DNA of 64,000 nucleotides. Source: Schizosaccharomyces osmophilus (Eukaryota > Ascomycota > Schizosaccharomycetes > Schizosaccharomycetales > Schizosaccharomycetaceae). Position numbers and translations under genes: made by a program. The stretch spans positions 213,501-277,500 of the forward strand of contig NC_079239.1 in NCBI RefSeq assembly GCF_027921745.1, written 5' to 3'. Below are positions 20,885-30,414 of this stretch, piece by piece. Under the pieces are notes generated by a model, which saw nothing but the letters and a program-made list of their open reading frames with translations, made no database searches and was not told the origin of the DNA. The stretch's first letter is position 1. The number at the start of each line of letters is the position of its first letter.

Positions 20885-21509
20885 CTTGTGAACCCTTTGC
20901 TTTTTTCCAAGTGAAAAGGACGACGAGGGTTTATATTGGACAAAGGTTTTTACGGTGTCTACAGTATTTCATCCGCGTTTTTGCCTCGCTTCAAGCGCGG
21001 TCGATAACCCATGCTACATATCCTTATATATATTTTATGTAGTCGTAAAGCGACCTAATTGTGTTTAACGAATATTTGCGTGTGCTCTTTTAGGACAGGC
21101 CTGGGGCGTATTTTGAAGTGAATTAAGAATACTTGATTTGTCTAATTTCTTAGTCTTTTTTTTATTTTTCTTATGGATCAAATTCTATTAGATAAAACCT
21201 TTTCGACCTGCGTTGTATCAGGCAAGAACGTATAGTGCCACTAGTATAATGTGTTATATGTAAGGTATTTAGTACCTAGCAAAAGCATACACCAAAAGTT
21301 AAAAAGGAAAGTCGGGCCATTGAGGGATACAATCGCTTTCGTTTGTAATTTTTTTATTAATATCTTACTGATTCGTAAAGAGTTTCAAAGTGATACAACG
21401 TTCAAGCACTTATATGTTCATTGAGCAAACAGGATTGCCTGACTAATTAGACTGGAAACGAATCATTACGAAGCAGGTACCCATTACTTAATTTATTTAG
21501 ACATTCATC
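20885..21509. other. Divergent pmt3/slu7 promoter region
   Basis: 625 bp with no supported gene; holds the pmt3 TATA box listed separately. Confidence 0.5.
20930..20935 (-). promoter_or_regulatory. Putative TATA box of pmt3
   Basis: TATAAA on the minus strand within CCAATATAAACCC, about 46 bases upstream of the pmt3 ATG. The surrounding 17 bases nearly repeat the sequence at 411-427. Confidence 0.45.
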
Positions 21510-22688
21510 ATGTCTTATATGAACAACACATTTCAATCCAATTATGATTATTCGAATGATAATAATTTTATGTCGACCGACATTGGACCTTCCATGCGGG
21601 AGTTAAAGGTACAAAACCGACGCAGTAGGCCAATGGATAATCCAGGTGCAGACAATCCATATATACCCAAATTCATTTCGACAGCTCCATGGTATGCGCA
21701 AGACGAACAAGCTGTAGAAAGGTTGGCACATCAACGTCTAGGAAAGAAAGAACCACCTAGTGGTGGACGTTCTTCTGTCGAGGAATCGTGGTACGTCCGT
21801 GGTAAAAGAGCTGGACCTGCTGCGACTAAATACAGGAAAGGCGCCTGTGAGAACTGTGGTGCCATGAGTCACAAACTTAAAGATTGCATGGAGCGACCAC
21901 GGAAGCGCGGTGCCCGGTGGACTGGAAAAGACATTAAAGCAGACGAACTTATTCAAGACGTTGATGTCAGCTGGGACGCCAAACGTGACCGATGGAATGG
22001 TTTTGACGCTAGTGATTATAAAAAGGTGATTGACCGATATGAAAAGATCGACGCTTTACAAAAGAAACACAACACTACAGAAAATCAAACGGAAGAGATT
22101 AGTGAATCCGGAAAAAATACACCTTCATCTACAAAAGAGGAAGAATCCAATGGTGGAACAAACTCTGGCGTAACAACTCCGAGTTTGCGTATGCGTGAAG
22201 ATGTAGTTGGTTATTTACGTACCGACAATAAAGGTCTTCAGTACGAACCTAAATCGAGGTCTATGCGCGACACCACTGGGTCTCATCTATTAAGCGATTC
22301 CATAAATGGATCTGGTTTCACGAAAGCTTCCGGAGGAGATAAGGACGACTTTGAAAAACTGCAGACGTTTGCATGGGAAGCTGAAAAAGGTGGCAATCAT
22401 ATGCATGTAGTGGCCAATCCAACAGCCGGTGAGATGGAGTATCGAAAGAATCGCCAGTCGAAAGCTGCTAATCAAAAACAAATTGAACAAAGTATTCTGG
22501 AAAAATATGGAGATGGTACGGCAAAGAGGAAACGGCCGGCAGGACCGTCTTTTCCATCCAACGGTTCGTTGGATTCTATTTCTAATCGACAGGCCGCCTC
22601 GAAAGAGGATGATGCCTCCCAACCAGGTTTAAAGAGAGAGAAACCAACCAGCGCAGAGAACGTTACTATCCTCGAAGATGATTTGTAA
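21510..22688 (+). CDS. slu7: Pre-mRNA splicing factor Slu7
   Basis: Single exon, 392 residues. Conserved blocks include NPYIPKFISTAPWY, the CCHC zinc knuckle C113-x2-C116-x4-H121-x4-C126 (CENCGAMSHKLKDC) and RPRKRGARWTGKDI, followed by the Slu7 core with WDAKRDRWNGFD and DEY-like helices. Slu7 acts in the second catalytic step of splicing, positioning the 3' splice site with Prp18. The C-terminus is charged and low complexity. It sits between pmt3 and a Nop6-like gene as in S. pombe. Confidence 0.94.
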   Translation: MSYMNNTFQSNYDYSNDNNFMSTDIGPSMRELKVQNRRSRPMDNPGADNPYIPKFISTAPWYAQDEQAVERLAHQRLGKKEPPSGGRSSVEESWYVRGKRAGPAATKYRKGACENCGAMSHKLKDCMERPRKRGARWTGKDIKADELIQDVDVSWDAKRDRWNGFDASDYKKVIDRYEKIDALQKKHNTTENQTEEISESGKNTPSSTKEEESNGGTNSGVTTPSLRMREDVVGYLRTDNKGLQYEPKSRSMRDTTGSHLLSDSINGSGFTKASGGDKDDFEKLQTFAWEAEKGGNHMHVVANPTAGEMEYRKNRQSKAANQKQIEQSILEKYGDGTAKRKRPAGPSFPSNGSLDSISNRQAASKEDDASQPGLKREKPTSAENVTILEDDL

Positions 22689-22872
22689 AATACATGACTC
22701 TTCAATTAAAAAGCAAAACTTAATTTACTTTTAGCATTCTTATTCTATAGTTTTTTGTTTTTCGTTTTGCATGGTTGCTCTTTATCTCGTTATTGTGCTT
22801 AGCGAGAATTAACACACTGAAATTGGACTAGGTCAATTTGAAAATAAGAGAAACTGATTTTTTACAGGAACC

Positions 22873-23589
22873 ATGTCAACAAAAGTACCTAAAAAGAAGT
22901 TAAAATCTTTAGAGTATCGATCAAAAAAGTTTTCCAAAAAATCAAAAACACTCGAAGATCATGAAAAAGAGGTAGAAGATCGTGCTCGTGCTCAAGAGCA
23001 AAAATTGAACAAGAAAGCCCAAGATGAAGAGGCACCTAAGGTCTCTGAAGCCAAGACGAACGAAAAGGATAAGAAAGAGAAGAAGCGTTCATTAGAAGAA
23101 GAGTCGGAGTCGACCAAAGAAAAACCCAAAAAGCAAAAATCAGACAAGAAGGAAAAGCGGGTTATTTTGTTTGTTGGTAATCTGCCAAAGGACTCGGACG
23201 TAGAAACATTGCAAGAACATTTTAAACGAGCTGGACAGATGCCTCGAGTACGAATTCCTACAGAGAAGGGAACAGGTCGACAACGGGGTTATGCATTCGT
23301 GGAATTTATTAATCCTCATCACGAAGTAGCATCCAAGGCCCTAAAGTTTCACCACACAATGTATAAAGATCGAAAGATTAACATTGAATTGACTGCTGGT
23401 GGAGGAGGAAAAACTGAGTCTCGGATGAATAAAATAAAGGAGAAAAATAAAAAATGGACTGAAGAACGCAGGGAGCGTGTTGCCAACGAAGAGAAGAAGG
23501 CAAGGGAAGTTAGAGGTTCTAAAGATGCCATCGTTCAAGAAGGTGTGCAGACCGGTATTCATCCTGATCGTTTACACATGTTAAAGTAA
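22873..23589 (+). CDS. Nop6-like nucleolar RNA-binding protein
   Basis: Single exon, 238 residues. A Lys/Glu-rich N-terminal third (basic nucleolar-targeting character, KKEKKRSLEEE) precedes one RRM at about residues 96-178, with RNP2 ILFVGN (98-103) and RNP1 RGYAFVEF (138-145). A basic helical tail follows. Nop6 homologues take part in early 40S ribosome assembly. Tandem after slu7 with a 184-bp gap. Confidence 0.85.
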   Translation: MSTKVPKKKLKSLEYRSKKFSKKSKTLEDHEKEVEDRARAQEQKLNKKAQDEEAPKVSEAKTNEKDKKEKKRSLEEESESTKEKPKKQKSDKKEKRVILFVGNLPKDSDVETLQEHFKRAGQMPRVRIPTEKGTGRQRGYAFVEFINPHHEVASKALKFHHTMYKDRKINIELTAGGGGKTESRMNKIKEKNKKWTEERRERVANEEKKAREVRGSKDAIVQEGVQTGIHPDRLHMLK

Positions 23590-24111
23590 AAACTCTGCAA
23601 ACTAACAAGAAATGAAAGGGAATCCTTTTGTAATGGAATTTTAATCATGGAATTGGAAATTTAGTGTATAATCTAATGTAAAGGATACGGTGGTTCTGGT
23701 TACAATTTAATTTGTTTATTTTTTAAAGTTCAAGATTTTGTTTCAGTAATTCATTCATTTAGCTTCCTATCCTGTAAATCAGTCTTCAGTTTTCATTGCT
23801 ATAAGTTGTACCCTTACGAGTGATTTGCTATAATATAATATCTTATTCTATTGTAAAGGTATTATTATAAACCTCTCGGCCCTTGGAAGAAGAAACGAAA
23901 AAATTTCACATGAAGAGAAAAATATTATTTTTCAAAAATATAAAACTTTTTTCTAATGGTTTTGTTTTTATTTTTCAAGTCTATTTGGGCAACATGCTAT
24001 TTTCGCACACAAAACTTTGGTTTGGTTCGTGACTGCTTTTTTGGTACCAAACATTTCCGGTAGACAAGGTGGAAATTACCAACCCATAATTTTCCTCCAA
24101 CAGGACGCAAC
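23590..24111. other. Intergenic upstream of rpl21
   Basis: 522 bp; contains the HomolD-like element at 24028-24035 and pyrimidine-rich sequence before the start codon, as expected for a ribosomal protein gene. Confidence 0.5.
24028..24035 (+). promoter_or_regulatory. HomolD-like box of ribosomal protein gene
   Basis: CGTGACTG matches 7 of 8 positions of the inverted HomolD box TGTGACTG (CAGTCACA on the other strand), about 80 bases upstream of the rpl21 ATG. In fission yeast, HomolD replaces the TATA box at ribosomal protein genes. No clear HomolE was seen. Confidence 0.5.
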
Positions 24112-24594
24112 ATGCCTCACTCATTCGGTCTCAGAGCTCGTACCCGTTACACTTTCCAACGTGGATTCAGAGAGCATGGTCAAATTCGTTTGTCCACCTA
24201 CTTGAAGACCTACAAGGTTGGTGACATTGTCGACATTAAAGCAAATGGTGCCGTCCAAAAGGGTATGCCTCACAAGTACTACCATGGTAAGACCGGTATC
24301 GTTTACAACGTTACTCAATCTTCCGTCGGTGTCTTGATCTACAAGATTGTTGGCAACCGTTACATGGAGAAGCGCGTCAACGTCCGTATTGAGCACGTTA
24401 AGCACTCTAAGTGCCGTCAAGATTTCTTGAACCGTGTCAAGCTCAACGAGCAAAAGCGTAAGGAGGCTAAGACTGAAGGTAAGACTGTCCAACTCCGTCG
24501 TCAACCTACTCCTCCCGTCAAGGCCCACTTTGTTGCTACTGAGCAAAACAAGCCCATCACTCTTCACCCTGCTCCTTATGATACTTTCATCTAA
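24112..24594 (+). CDS. rpl21: 60S ribosomal protein eL21
   Basis: Single exon, 160 residues, the full family length. It begins [20 protein letters not shown] and contains the [13 protein letters not shown] and [15 protein letters not shown] blocks of eL21, nearly identical to S. pombe Rpl21. Codons are strongly biased to C-ending and AAG/CGT forms, as expected for high expression. S. pombe has two paralogues (rpl2101/rpl2102); synteny points to rpl2101. Confidence 0.97.
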   Translation: MPHSFGLRARTRYTFQRGFREHGQIRLSTYLKTYKVGDIVDIKANGAVQKGMPHKYYHGKTGIVYNVTQSSVGVLIYKIVGNRYMEKRVNVRIEHVKHSKCRQDFLNRVKLNEQKRKEAKTEGKTVQLRRQPTPPVKAHFVATEQNKPITLHPAPYDTFI

Positions 24595-25475
24595 TCAGGA
24601 CGGCTTTATTTGTTGTAGGAGAATGGTTTAAAAAATTTTTGCTTAACATTATGCTCAAAAGTGAGTGACTTGTAAGAATTTGTAGAGGCAACATACAGTA
24701 AGCAAAGACTCAGTAAAGTTGTTGCTTGTAGAGTAACGTGGTAAGCAAGGGACGCATAAACCCATTGTGTTTGTTTTTCCACGTCAGTGAAGTCGATCAA
24801 AATGAGCCAGTTTGAAAACATCTGCAATGATGGAAAGGATGCATGAGCCTTTGGTTCGCAATTGAAACAAATACGTGCTTTGTGAAGCCTTTGAATTTAG
24901 GTGAATGGCAAACTTTATACTTTTCATGGTAAATAGGTCGAGTACTGGAATGCCGGAGACAATGAAACTTGGGTCGTCTACATCAAACGTATCATGAATT
25001 TCTTAGTTGTTCACTTATTATGTTGCGTGTAATAGCTTCAAGTAGTTGTATACGGTGAGCATAACATCCATTTTCAAATCCGCCAAACATAGTTTGTTGC
25101 ATTAGTTCCTAAAAGAAATTCGTAAATCTATAAATTAAATCTTGCTAATCTTTCTTAAGCTTCAGGTATCTCTTCTTCCTTTTAAGCAACTTGTTTTTAG
25201 AAATATAGATTTGGCAAATGGGTGCTTAAAAAATTCATCTACTACTCAGAATAATAATTCCCTCTTTCAGGTTTCTTAAATTTTCAGAATAATTATGGAA
25301 TTATCACCTCTTCAACTGCTGCTGCAGATTTACTTTCAGTTAGCTACCAAATCTCCCTCATTTCTCCATCTACTAAACACCTTTACTTTTCAACATTCTC
25401 CAACTGCTATGAGGTAGGAGACAAACCGCATAAATTGGATTTATTTAAAAAGAAAATTGAATCTTTTTTGTATTT
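24595..25475. other. Intergenic rpl21-cox10
   Basis: 881 bp. No coding frame with domain or codon signal, and no convincing box C/D or H/ACA snoRNA. Confidence 0.5.
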
Positions 25476-26606
25476 ATGTTGAATTCATTCAGCCATTGGC
25501 CGTACAAATCATGCTTTTCTGCGCGGTCGAGCTGGAGAAGGTTCTTTAGTCAAAATGTAGTCCCTATAAGACCTTTAAGCCGATCTTTTTTCTTTAAAAA
25601 GAATTATAGATACAATTCTGTACCCTTTTCTCCTCCGAGCTCACCTGATCCCCAAGTTCTGAACTTTTTACAGAAGCGTATTCAATCGGCTCCTCGCTTC
25701 CCCAAGCCAAGTGCTCTGCTAGAACTTGGAAAACCAAGACTAACTATTTTGGTTGTTTTAACAACTATGTCTTCTTATGCCTTGGCTCCATATCCCGGTC
25801 TTTCCTTCGGTACTCTTGTGTGGTTAACTATGGGTACTGCTCTTTGCAGTGTAAGTGCGAACGCGTTTAACCAGTGTATGGAGCCAACTCTTGACTGTCA
25901 GATGGCACGTACCCGGGGGCGTCCAATACCTCGTGGTGCTGTCCGTCCTGAATATGGCTGGTTGTTTGCTTCTACCACAGGAATATTGGGGTCTTCGATG
26001 TCTTTTCTTGTAAATCCAACAGTCGGTTGGCTAGGTTTGGCGAATATAGTACTCTATATGGGGGTCTATACACCTTTAAAGCGTATTTCAATCCTCAATA
26101 CATGGGTCGGATCAATTGTAGGTGCGTTGCCTCCGTTAATGGGGTGGGCAGCTTGCTCTGGGGGTGATCTTTCCCATGCTGGTGCATTCTTTACAGCCGC
26201 TATTCTCTTTGCTTGGCAATTTCCACACTTCAATGCCTTTTCTACTATGGTTGCTGATGATTATAAGCGGTGTGGTTACCAAATGGCATCGTGGAAAAGA
26301 CCTGCGTTGAATGCTCGAGTTGCTTTACGTTATTCTTTGCTGTTTCTTCCATTAAGTTACGGATTTGTTTGGTCTGGAATCGTCAATCCTTCCTATATGG
26401 TCGGTGCTTCAGCAGCCAATCTATATTTAATTGCAAAAGCTTGGCAATTTTACAGAAACCCTTATAAAACGAATGCCCGATCATTATTTTTTGCAAGTTT
26501 GCTACATCTACCTTTAATTTTTATCTTAACTTTAGGAAGCCACATGTTTAAAGTATGGAAAGACTCTGAAAGGATAGAACCCGACAACTCATCATCTGGT
26601 GATTAA
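25476..26606 (+). CDS. cox10: Protoheme IX farnesyltransferase Cox10
   Basis: Single exon, 376 residues. Converts heme b to heme o in the mitochondrial inner membrane, the first step to heme a for cytochrome oxidase. The N-terminal about 50 residues are Arg/Ser/Phe-rich without acids, a mitochondrial presequence. The UbiA prenyltransferase core carries NAFNQCMEPTLDCQMARTRG (residues 129-148) for Mg-prenyl diphosphate binding and a second conserved loop, DDYKRCGYQM. About seven to nine hydrophobic helices follow. Confidence 0.94.
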   Translation: MLNSFSHWPYKSCFSARSSWRRFFSQNVVPIRPLSRSFFFKKNYRYNSVPFSPPSSPDPQVLNFLQKRIQSAPRFPKPSALLELGKPRLTILVVLTTMSSYALAPYPGLSFGTLVWLTMGTALCSVSANAFNQCMEPTLDCQMARTRGRPIPRGAVRPEYGWLFASTTGILGSSMSFLVNPTVGWLGLANIVLYMGVYTPLKRISILNTWVGSIVGALPPLMGWAACSGGDLSHAGAFFTAAILFAWQFPHFNAFSTMVADDYKRCGYQMASWKRPALNARVALRYSLLFLPLSYGFVWSGIVNPSYMVGASAANLYLIAKAWQFYRNPYKTNARSLFFASLLHLPLIFILTLGSHMFKVWKDSERIEPDNSSSGD

Positions 26607-26974
26607 ATACCACTCATTTTCATCCATGATTAAAAAAGAAAGCTATAATGTTGTATATCTCCTCTTTGTTATCAATTTTACAGTAATAAAATTTCTTAAA
26701 CCAGCATGCTCGTTTACCTTGGGTTTTTTTTGTTTGCTTTGGGTATAAATAGAAAATAAGTGCATTATTTGAAATCAAATCGCTGGCGGAACTGGTTGTA
26801 CGGAAAGATAATATGCAAGATTTCCTTTTTCACAATTCTTAGTAATACATTTGTAGAAGCTTTAAGTAGGATGTAAGAAGGCACACGAATGTTCGTCGGC
26901 GAGGGAATCCAAAAGGATATGGACTTTAAAAAGAGCTGGTATAGCCGAATAGATGGAGGGAATTGGTAGCAATC
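26607..26974. other. Convergent intergenic, cox10 and Sec14-like gene
   Basis: 368 bp of shared 3' flank; no gene seen. Confidence 0.5.
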
Positions 26975-28042
26975 TTAAACCTTTGACCAGTCGACTTTAC
27001 CCTTAGGATCAATGAGACCAAGTCGCTGATAAATGTTGGGAGGACGGAGGGAGAGACCCTCACGCCAAAGTTGCTTGCACTTTGACTTGACTTGCATACG
27101 TTTTTCTTCAAGATCTTTCTCGTTGGGCTTGCCTGAAGAGTAAAGCCATTCTCTTGTAAGGCTGATAAACTCTTTAGAAGCTTCGATGTATTTTGCATCC
27201 AAAGCGGCAAGCTGCTCTTTGCTGCCAGTACCAGCAGGCTCTGGTGGTGCATTATCGTAAATTTTTGTTTCATCAAATTGGCCTTGCATAGAATGCGGAA
27301 TATATTTATTGTCAAGGTAATCTTTGACTTGATAGGGCTTACAGAAAACAATTTTTTTGCGCACTTCTGGGTCTAAAAAGTACTTGCCAATACTCCAAAC
27401 GCCCTCAAACAATGCCATTCGAAAACCAGAACCGACAACCAAAGCCTGACCCAAAATTTCTGGATAATAGTTTTGAAAGGTCTCAGCGAAAACCTTGGCA
27501 AATTCCAAGTCGATGTTTTTCCTAGAGAAATAGGTTAAGTCGACTAAGCCCAAAACGCCTTTGGAAGGATTTTGTTCAGAGTCCAAAAATAAGCGAGCGT
27601 TTTCCATGGCATAAAGGATAAGAGCCTTCAGTTCGTCCATGTTTTTTGCGTCTTTAGGAGGAATGAAGTTGTGAAGGTTTAAGAAAACGATTGGCCGTCC
27701 AGATCTATCTTGACCCCAAATAAAGTACATGGAAGCTTTGACATAGTCTTGATTTAATTCTTTTTCACCGCGCAACATAACGCCACGTAAATCGACTTGA
27801 TGTCTCCAACGAATAGCATTGGTTAGCATACTGGCAGCATCGTTGACATTGAACTTCCGGGCTTTTAAGAAACGAAGAAGGGTCAAGTCAAAATCGTCAA
27901 AGGCACACTGTTCAAAAAAACTGGTGTACACTTGATCTTCGGATTCGAAAGCAGATTTGAACTCGGGTTGTTCGATTTCTGCGAAAACCTTGGACCAAGT
28001 CGTTTGGATAACTTGTCGGTTGTCGCTTGAAACTGCAGCCAT
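26975..28042 (-). CDS. CRAL-TRIO (Sec14-family) lipid-binding protein
   Basis: Single exon, 355 residues from the ATG at 28042 (MAAVSSDNRQ). The frame runs 12 codons further, but only to a GTG. The CRAL-TRIO N-terminal segment (about residues 40-85: DLTLLRFLKARKFNVNDAASML) is followed by the lipid-binding lobe (about 100-270), with GLVDLTYFSRKN, FQNYYPEILGQALVVGSGF and VWSIGKYFLDPEVRKKI. Such proteins transfer phosphatidylinositol, phosphatidylcholine or sterols between membranes. It is longer and more divergent than housekeeping Sec14, so the ligand cannot be given. Confidence 0.88.
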   Translation of the reverse strand: MAAVSSDNRQVIQTTWSKVFAEIEQPEFKSAFESEDQVYTSFFEQCAFDDFDLTLLRFLKARKFNVNDAASMLTNAIRWRHQVDLRGVMLRGEKELNQDYVKASMYFIWGQDRSGRPIVFLNLHNFIPPKDAKNMDELKALILYAMENARLFLDSEQNPSKGVLGLVDLTYFSRKNIDLEFAKVFAETFQNYYPEILGQALVVGSGFRMALFEGVWSIGKYFLDPEVRKKIVFCKPYQVKDYLDNKYIPHSMQGQFDETKIYDNAPPEPAGTGSKEQLAALDAKYIEASKEFISLTREWLYSSGKPNEKDLEEKRMQVKSKCKQLWREGLSLRPPNIYQRLGLIDPKGKVDWSKV

Positions 28043-28486
28043 ATTTGCTAGCAAAATACGATGGTAGTTTTGTTCCACGGAAGAGTATGAACCAAAAACC
28101 TAGTAAATAATTCCAATGGTTTTGATTCGCAAAACCGTATAGGAGAGGAAAGAAAGAAAAGGAATGGAAGGATGCTCAAAAAATGAATGTGATTTAAGCG
28201 GATTTTTTGGGGGTCGCAAATCTGCTGATTATATTCACAGAAACTATGTCAATCTGCTCAATACTTTTCAAGAGCCTTGTGAATGCCGATTTGTTACACT
28301 ACAATATACAATATTTATAAAGAAACTGTATTTGGAGGGCTGTTTCCCAAAAAGCGAAATTATGGTAAAGGGAAAACGTTATGAGGGAGGACCCTGGGAT
28401 GACTTCGCTTTCCTTTTGGTAGGAGTAGCTTCTATCCCCAACGAGTGTGAATAACTCTGAAAATATTTACTTCGAAACGAAGTAAC

Positions 28487-28497
28487 GTAAACAAACA
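28487..28497 (+). promoter_or_regulatory. Forkhead/FLEX-like site
   Basis: GTAAACAAACA matches the core bound by the fission yeast forkhead factors Mei4, Fkh2 and Sep1. It lies 445 bases upstream of the minus-strand Sec14-like gene. The target is not established. Confidence 0.35.
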
Positions 28498-28553
28498 TTT
28501 TAGTTGGGTAACAAGGCCTTCGCTTAAAGAAAAGCTGTATTTTGATTTATATT

Positions 28554-28575
28554 TATGTATGTATGTATGTATGTA
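28554..28575. repeat. (TATG)n microsatellite
   Basis: Five uninterrupted TATG units plus a partial one, in intergenic DNA. Confidence 0.9.
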
Positions 28576-29209
28576 AATAAACAAATCAGAAAACAAAACA
28601 AAAGGCTTGAGGATGTGAATGACAGGAAACTAATGGTTTCAAGATGGAAACTTGTCGAAAAGGACTAGCAGAGCTGGTTCAAGAGTCTAAGAGAAAATTC
28701 AAACCTGGGTTCGGTTCATTCTATTCCTGTTTGATAGAAGAAGAAGAAACAGGAGCTAGGCTGAAGGACTGTAGATATTTTTGTTGCTCTCTAATGTAAG
28801 CTTGTGAAAGAGTCGCATGACTGTTGGTTTGTAGATTGTAGATTGTAGATTGTCGGTTGTCAATTCTTTCTATGCTTCATTTTTCATTATGGAGTTTGGT
28901 CAGCATACGATGGCAATCATATAGGATAGGATTCCATCATACTGGATCATCCAATTCGCGGTTTCCTTCTCGTTCACAACTAGTAATCCAACGAGTGCAA
29001 GGAATGAGTCTCCCCTTTCCATGTAGAATCCTTCTATGAAACTTTTCACACCGAGTCTTCAAATTTACACACTTTGAATGATAGATGCAGAAACATCATA
29101 ACTTTTAGGAACACCTAAGCAAGGCATCCTCTGCCTGCTTTCGAGTCCACAGAAAGGCAAGTCAAGGAGACAATTCTATTGCTTTTACTCGCGGGTCATC
29201 CGTTTCTTT

Positions 29210-29416
29210 TCAGTTACGAATTCTTCTCTTCAGGTTTGCCAGCTTGCTTCTCTCTCCATGAAAAGGATCTTGTTCCTCGTCGACTTTCGCATGAATGACA
29301 TTCGCCATGCTCTCCAGATCGATCTTTCCATTCGTGAGCTGATTGCACATTGACGCGAATTTTCGTACACAACTGTCAGTGTTTCTTTTTTTTTCGTTTC
29401 TGTTCAACCGAACCAT
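29210..29416 (-). CDS. Candidate small charged protein, 68 residues
   Basis: An ATG-initiated frame whose predicted product is charged and helical: it begins MVRLNRNEKKRNTDSC and ends KLANLKRRIRN, with no low-complexity or hydrophobic runs. Codons include several CTG, CTC, AAG and GTC forms, unlike the surrounding AT-rich DNA, which hints at coding. No family is recognised. It may be a random frame. Confidence 0.35.
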   Translation of the reverse strand: MVRLNRNEKKRNTDSCVRKFASMCNQLTNGKIDLESMANVIHAKVDEEQDPFHGERSKLANLKRRIRN

Positions 29417-29684
29417 CTTGCCATTGATACGTAATCCATACGTCTAGAAATTCTTTAACGTGTCCTTATAAACTGGATCCTTCTCTTACGCTTCTACCAA
29501 TATTTTACTTTTGATATTTTCTGCTTTCTACCTTGTTTGGTTTGCTTTGTACTACCTTTAGAAAAAAAAAACATTTTTTATTGAATTCGAAAAATCAATT
29601 GATATTCTTCAGTCTTGTTGATTGTGGTTTTCTTCAGTTTTTCTTGATTTTATTGAATTGCTTTCATCTTTTTTTAGAAAAATA

Positions 29685-30353
29685 ATGGCTTTCCATCCTG
29701 CTCTTATTATCGTAGACGTGCAAAACGATTTTATTACACCAGGCTTCACCGGCCACATTCCTGGTGCTACCAAGATCCTTCCTTTCATCAATCAACTTTT
29801 GGACGGAAGTTACAAATGGGACTATATCGTTGCCACAAAAGATTTACATCCTGCTGATCATGTATCGTTTCGTGCCTCGCATGGACCTACTGTGATACCC
29901 AAAGGAACCGTCATCGATGTTCATGCTTACGGAAAAACATACAGACAACAATTATGGTCAACTCACTGTGTGAATGGCACTGTAGGCGCCGAATTTCATC
30001 CAGACCTGAATATGGACAAGGTAGATTACATCCTTCCAAAAGGAATGGATACCCTTGTAGAGTCCTATTCTGGGTTTTACGATGTTATCGGAAGGGACAA
30101 TGGTCTAAAGAAAATTCTCGACGACCGTAACATTACTCATGTGTTTGTGGTTGGCGTTGCTGGTGATATATGCGTTCGTGATACAGCTCTTCATGCAAGG
30201 GAACATTATAGTACATATGTTATAAATGATGGAATCTTCATGTCTACTGCAGAAGCCGGTCAAATTACCTTGCGTGAGTTTGACGATGCGGGAATCTCAG
30301 TAATAAAGATAAATGATCCAATGCTGGAGTCTGTAAAAAATCGTACTAAATGA
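29685..30353 (+). CDS. pnc1: Nicotinamidase Pnc1
   Basis: 222 residues. Hydrolyses nicotinamide to nicotinic acid in NAD+ salvage, relieving nicotinamide inhibition of sirtuins. The isochorismatase-fold catalytic triad is visible: D11 (VDVQNDF), K119 (ILPKG) and C163 (GVAGDICVRD). The metal-site motif TKDLHPADHVSF is at about 52-62. The upstream 21 in-frame codons lack ATG, so the start is at 29685. Only 61 bp separate its stop from that of the convergent arrestin gene, so their 3' UTRs must overlap. Confidence 0.94.
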   Translation: MAFHPALIIVDVQNDFITPGFTGHIPGATKILPFINQLLDGSYKWDYIVATKDLHPADHVSFRASHGPTVIPKGTVIDVHAYGKTYRQQLWSTHCVNGTVGAEFHPDLNMDKVDYILPKGMDTLVESYSGFYDVIGRDNGLKKILDDRNITHVFVVGVAGDICVRDTALHAREHYSTYVINDGIFMSTAEAGQITLREFDDAGISVIKINDPMLESVKNRTK

Positions 30354-30414
30354 TTCTTGCTTTATATCCTAACAACATATCATCCCTTCAATATAGCTCT
30401 TATTTTCTTCCTCT

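Larger units (their letters stand above)
28043..29684. other. Long intergenic, Sec14-like gene to pnc1
   Basis: 1.64 kb. It holds a (TATG)5 run at 28554-28575, a (GTAGATT)3 repeat at 28831-28851, a perfect forkhead/FLEX core GTAAACAAACA at 28487-28497, and one small minus-strand frame at 29210-29416 listed separately. A 96-codon + frame at 28164 lacks any recognisable feature. Confidence 0.5.

Noticed and set aside
24595-25475. Possible snoRNA near AATGATGG
   Set aside because: Box C-like match is imperfect and no paired box D or terminal stem was found.
28164-28454. 96-codon + frame upstream of the Sec14-like gene
   Set aside because: No domain, unusual composition (Cys and aromatic scatter), overlaps the likely promoter; no support.
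28690-28730. tRNA-like CAAACCTGGGTTCGG
   Set aside because: No acceptor stem or anticodon arm can be built around it.
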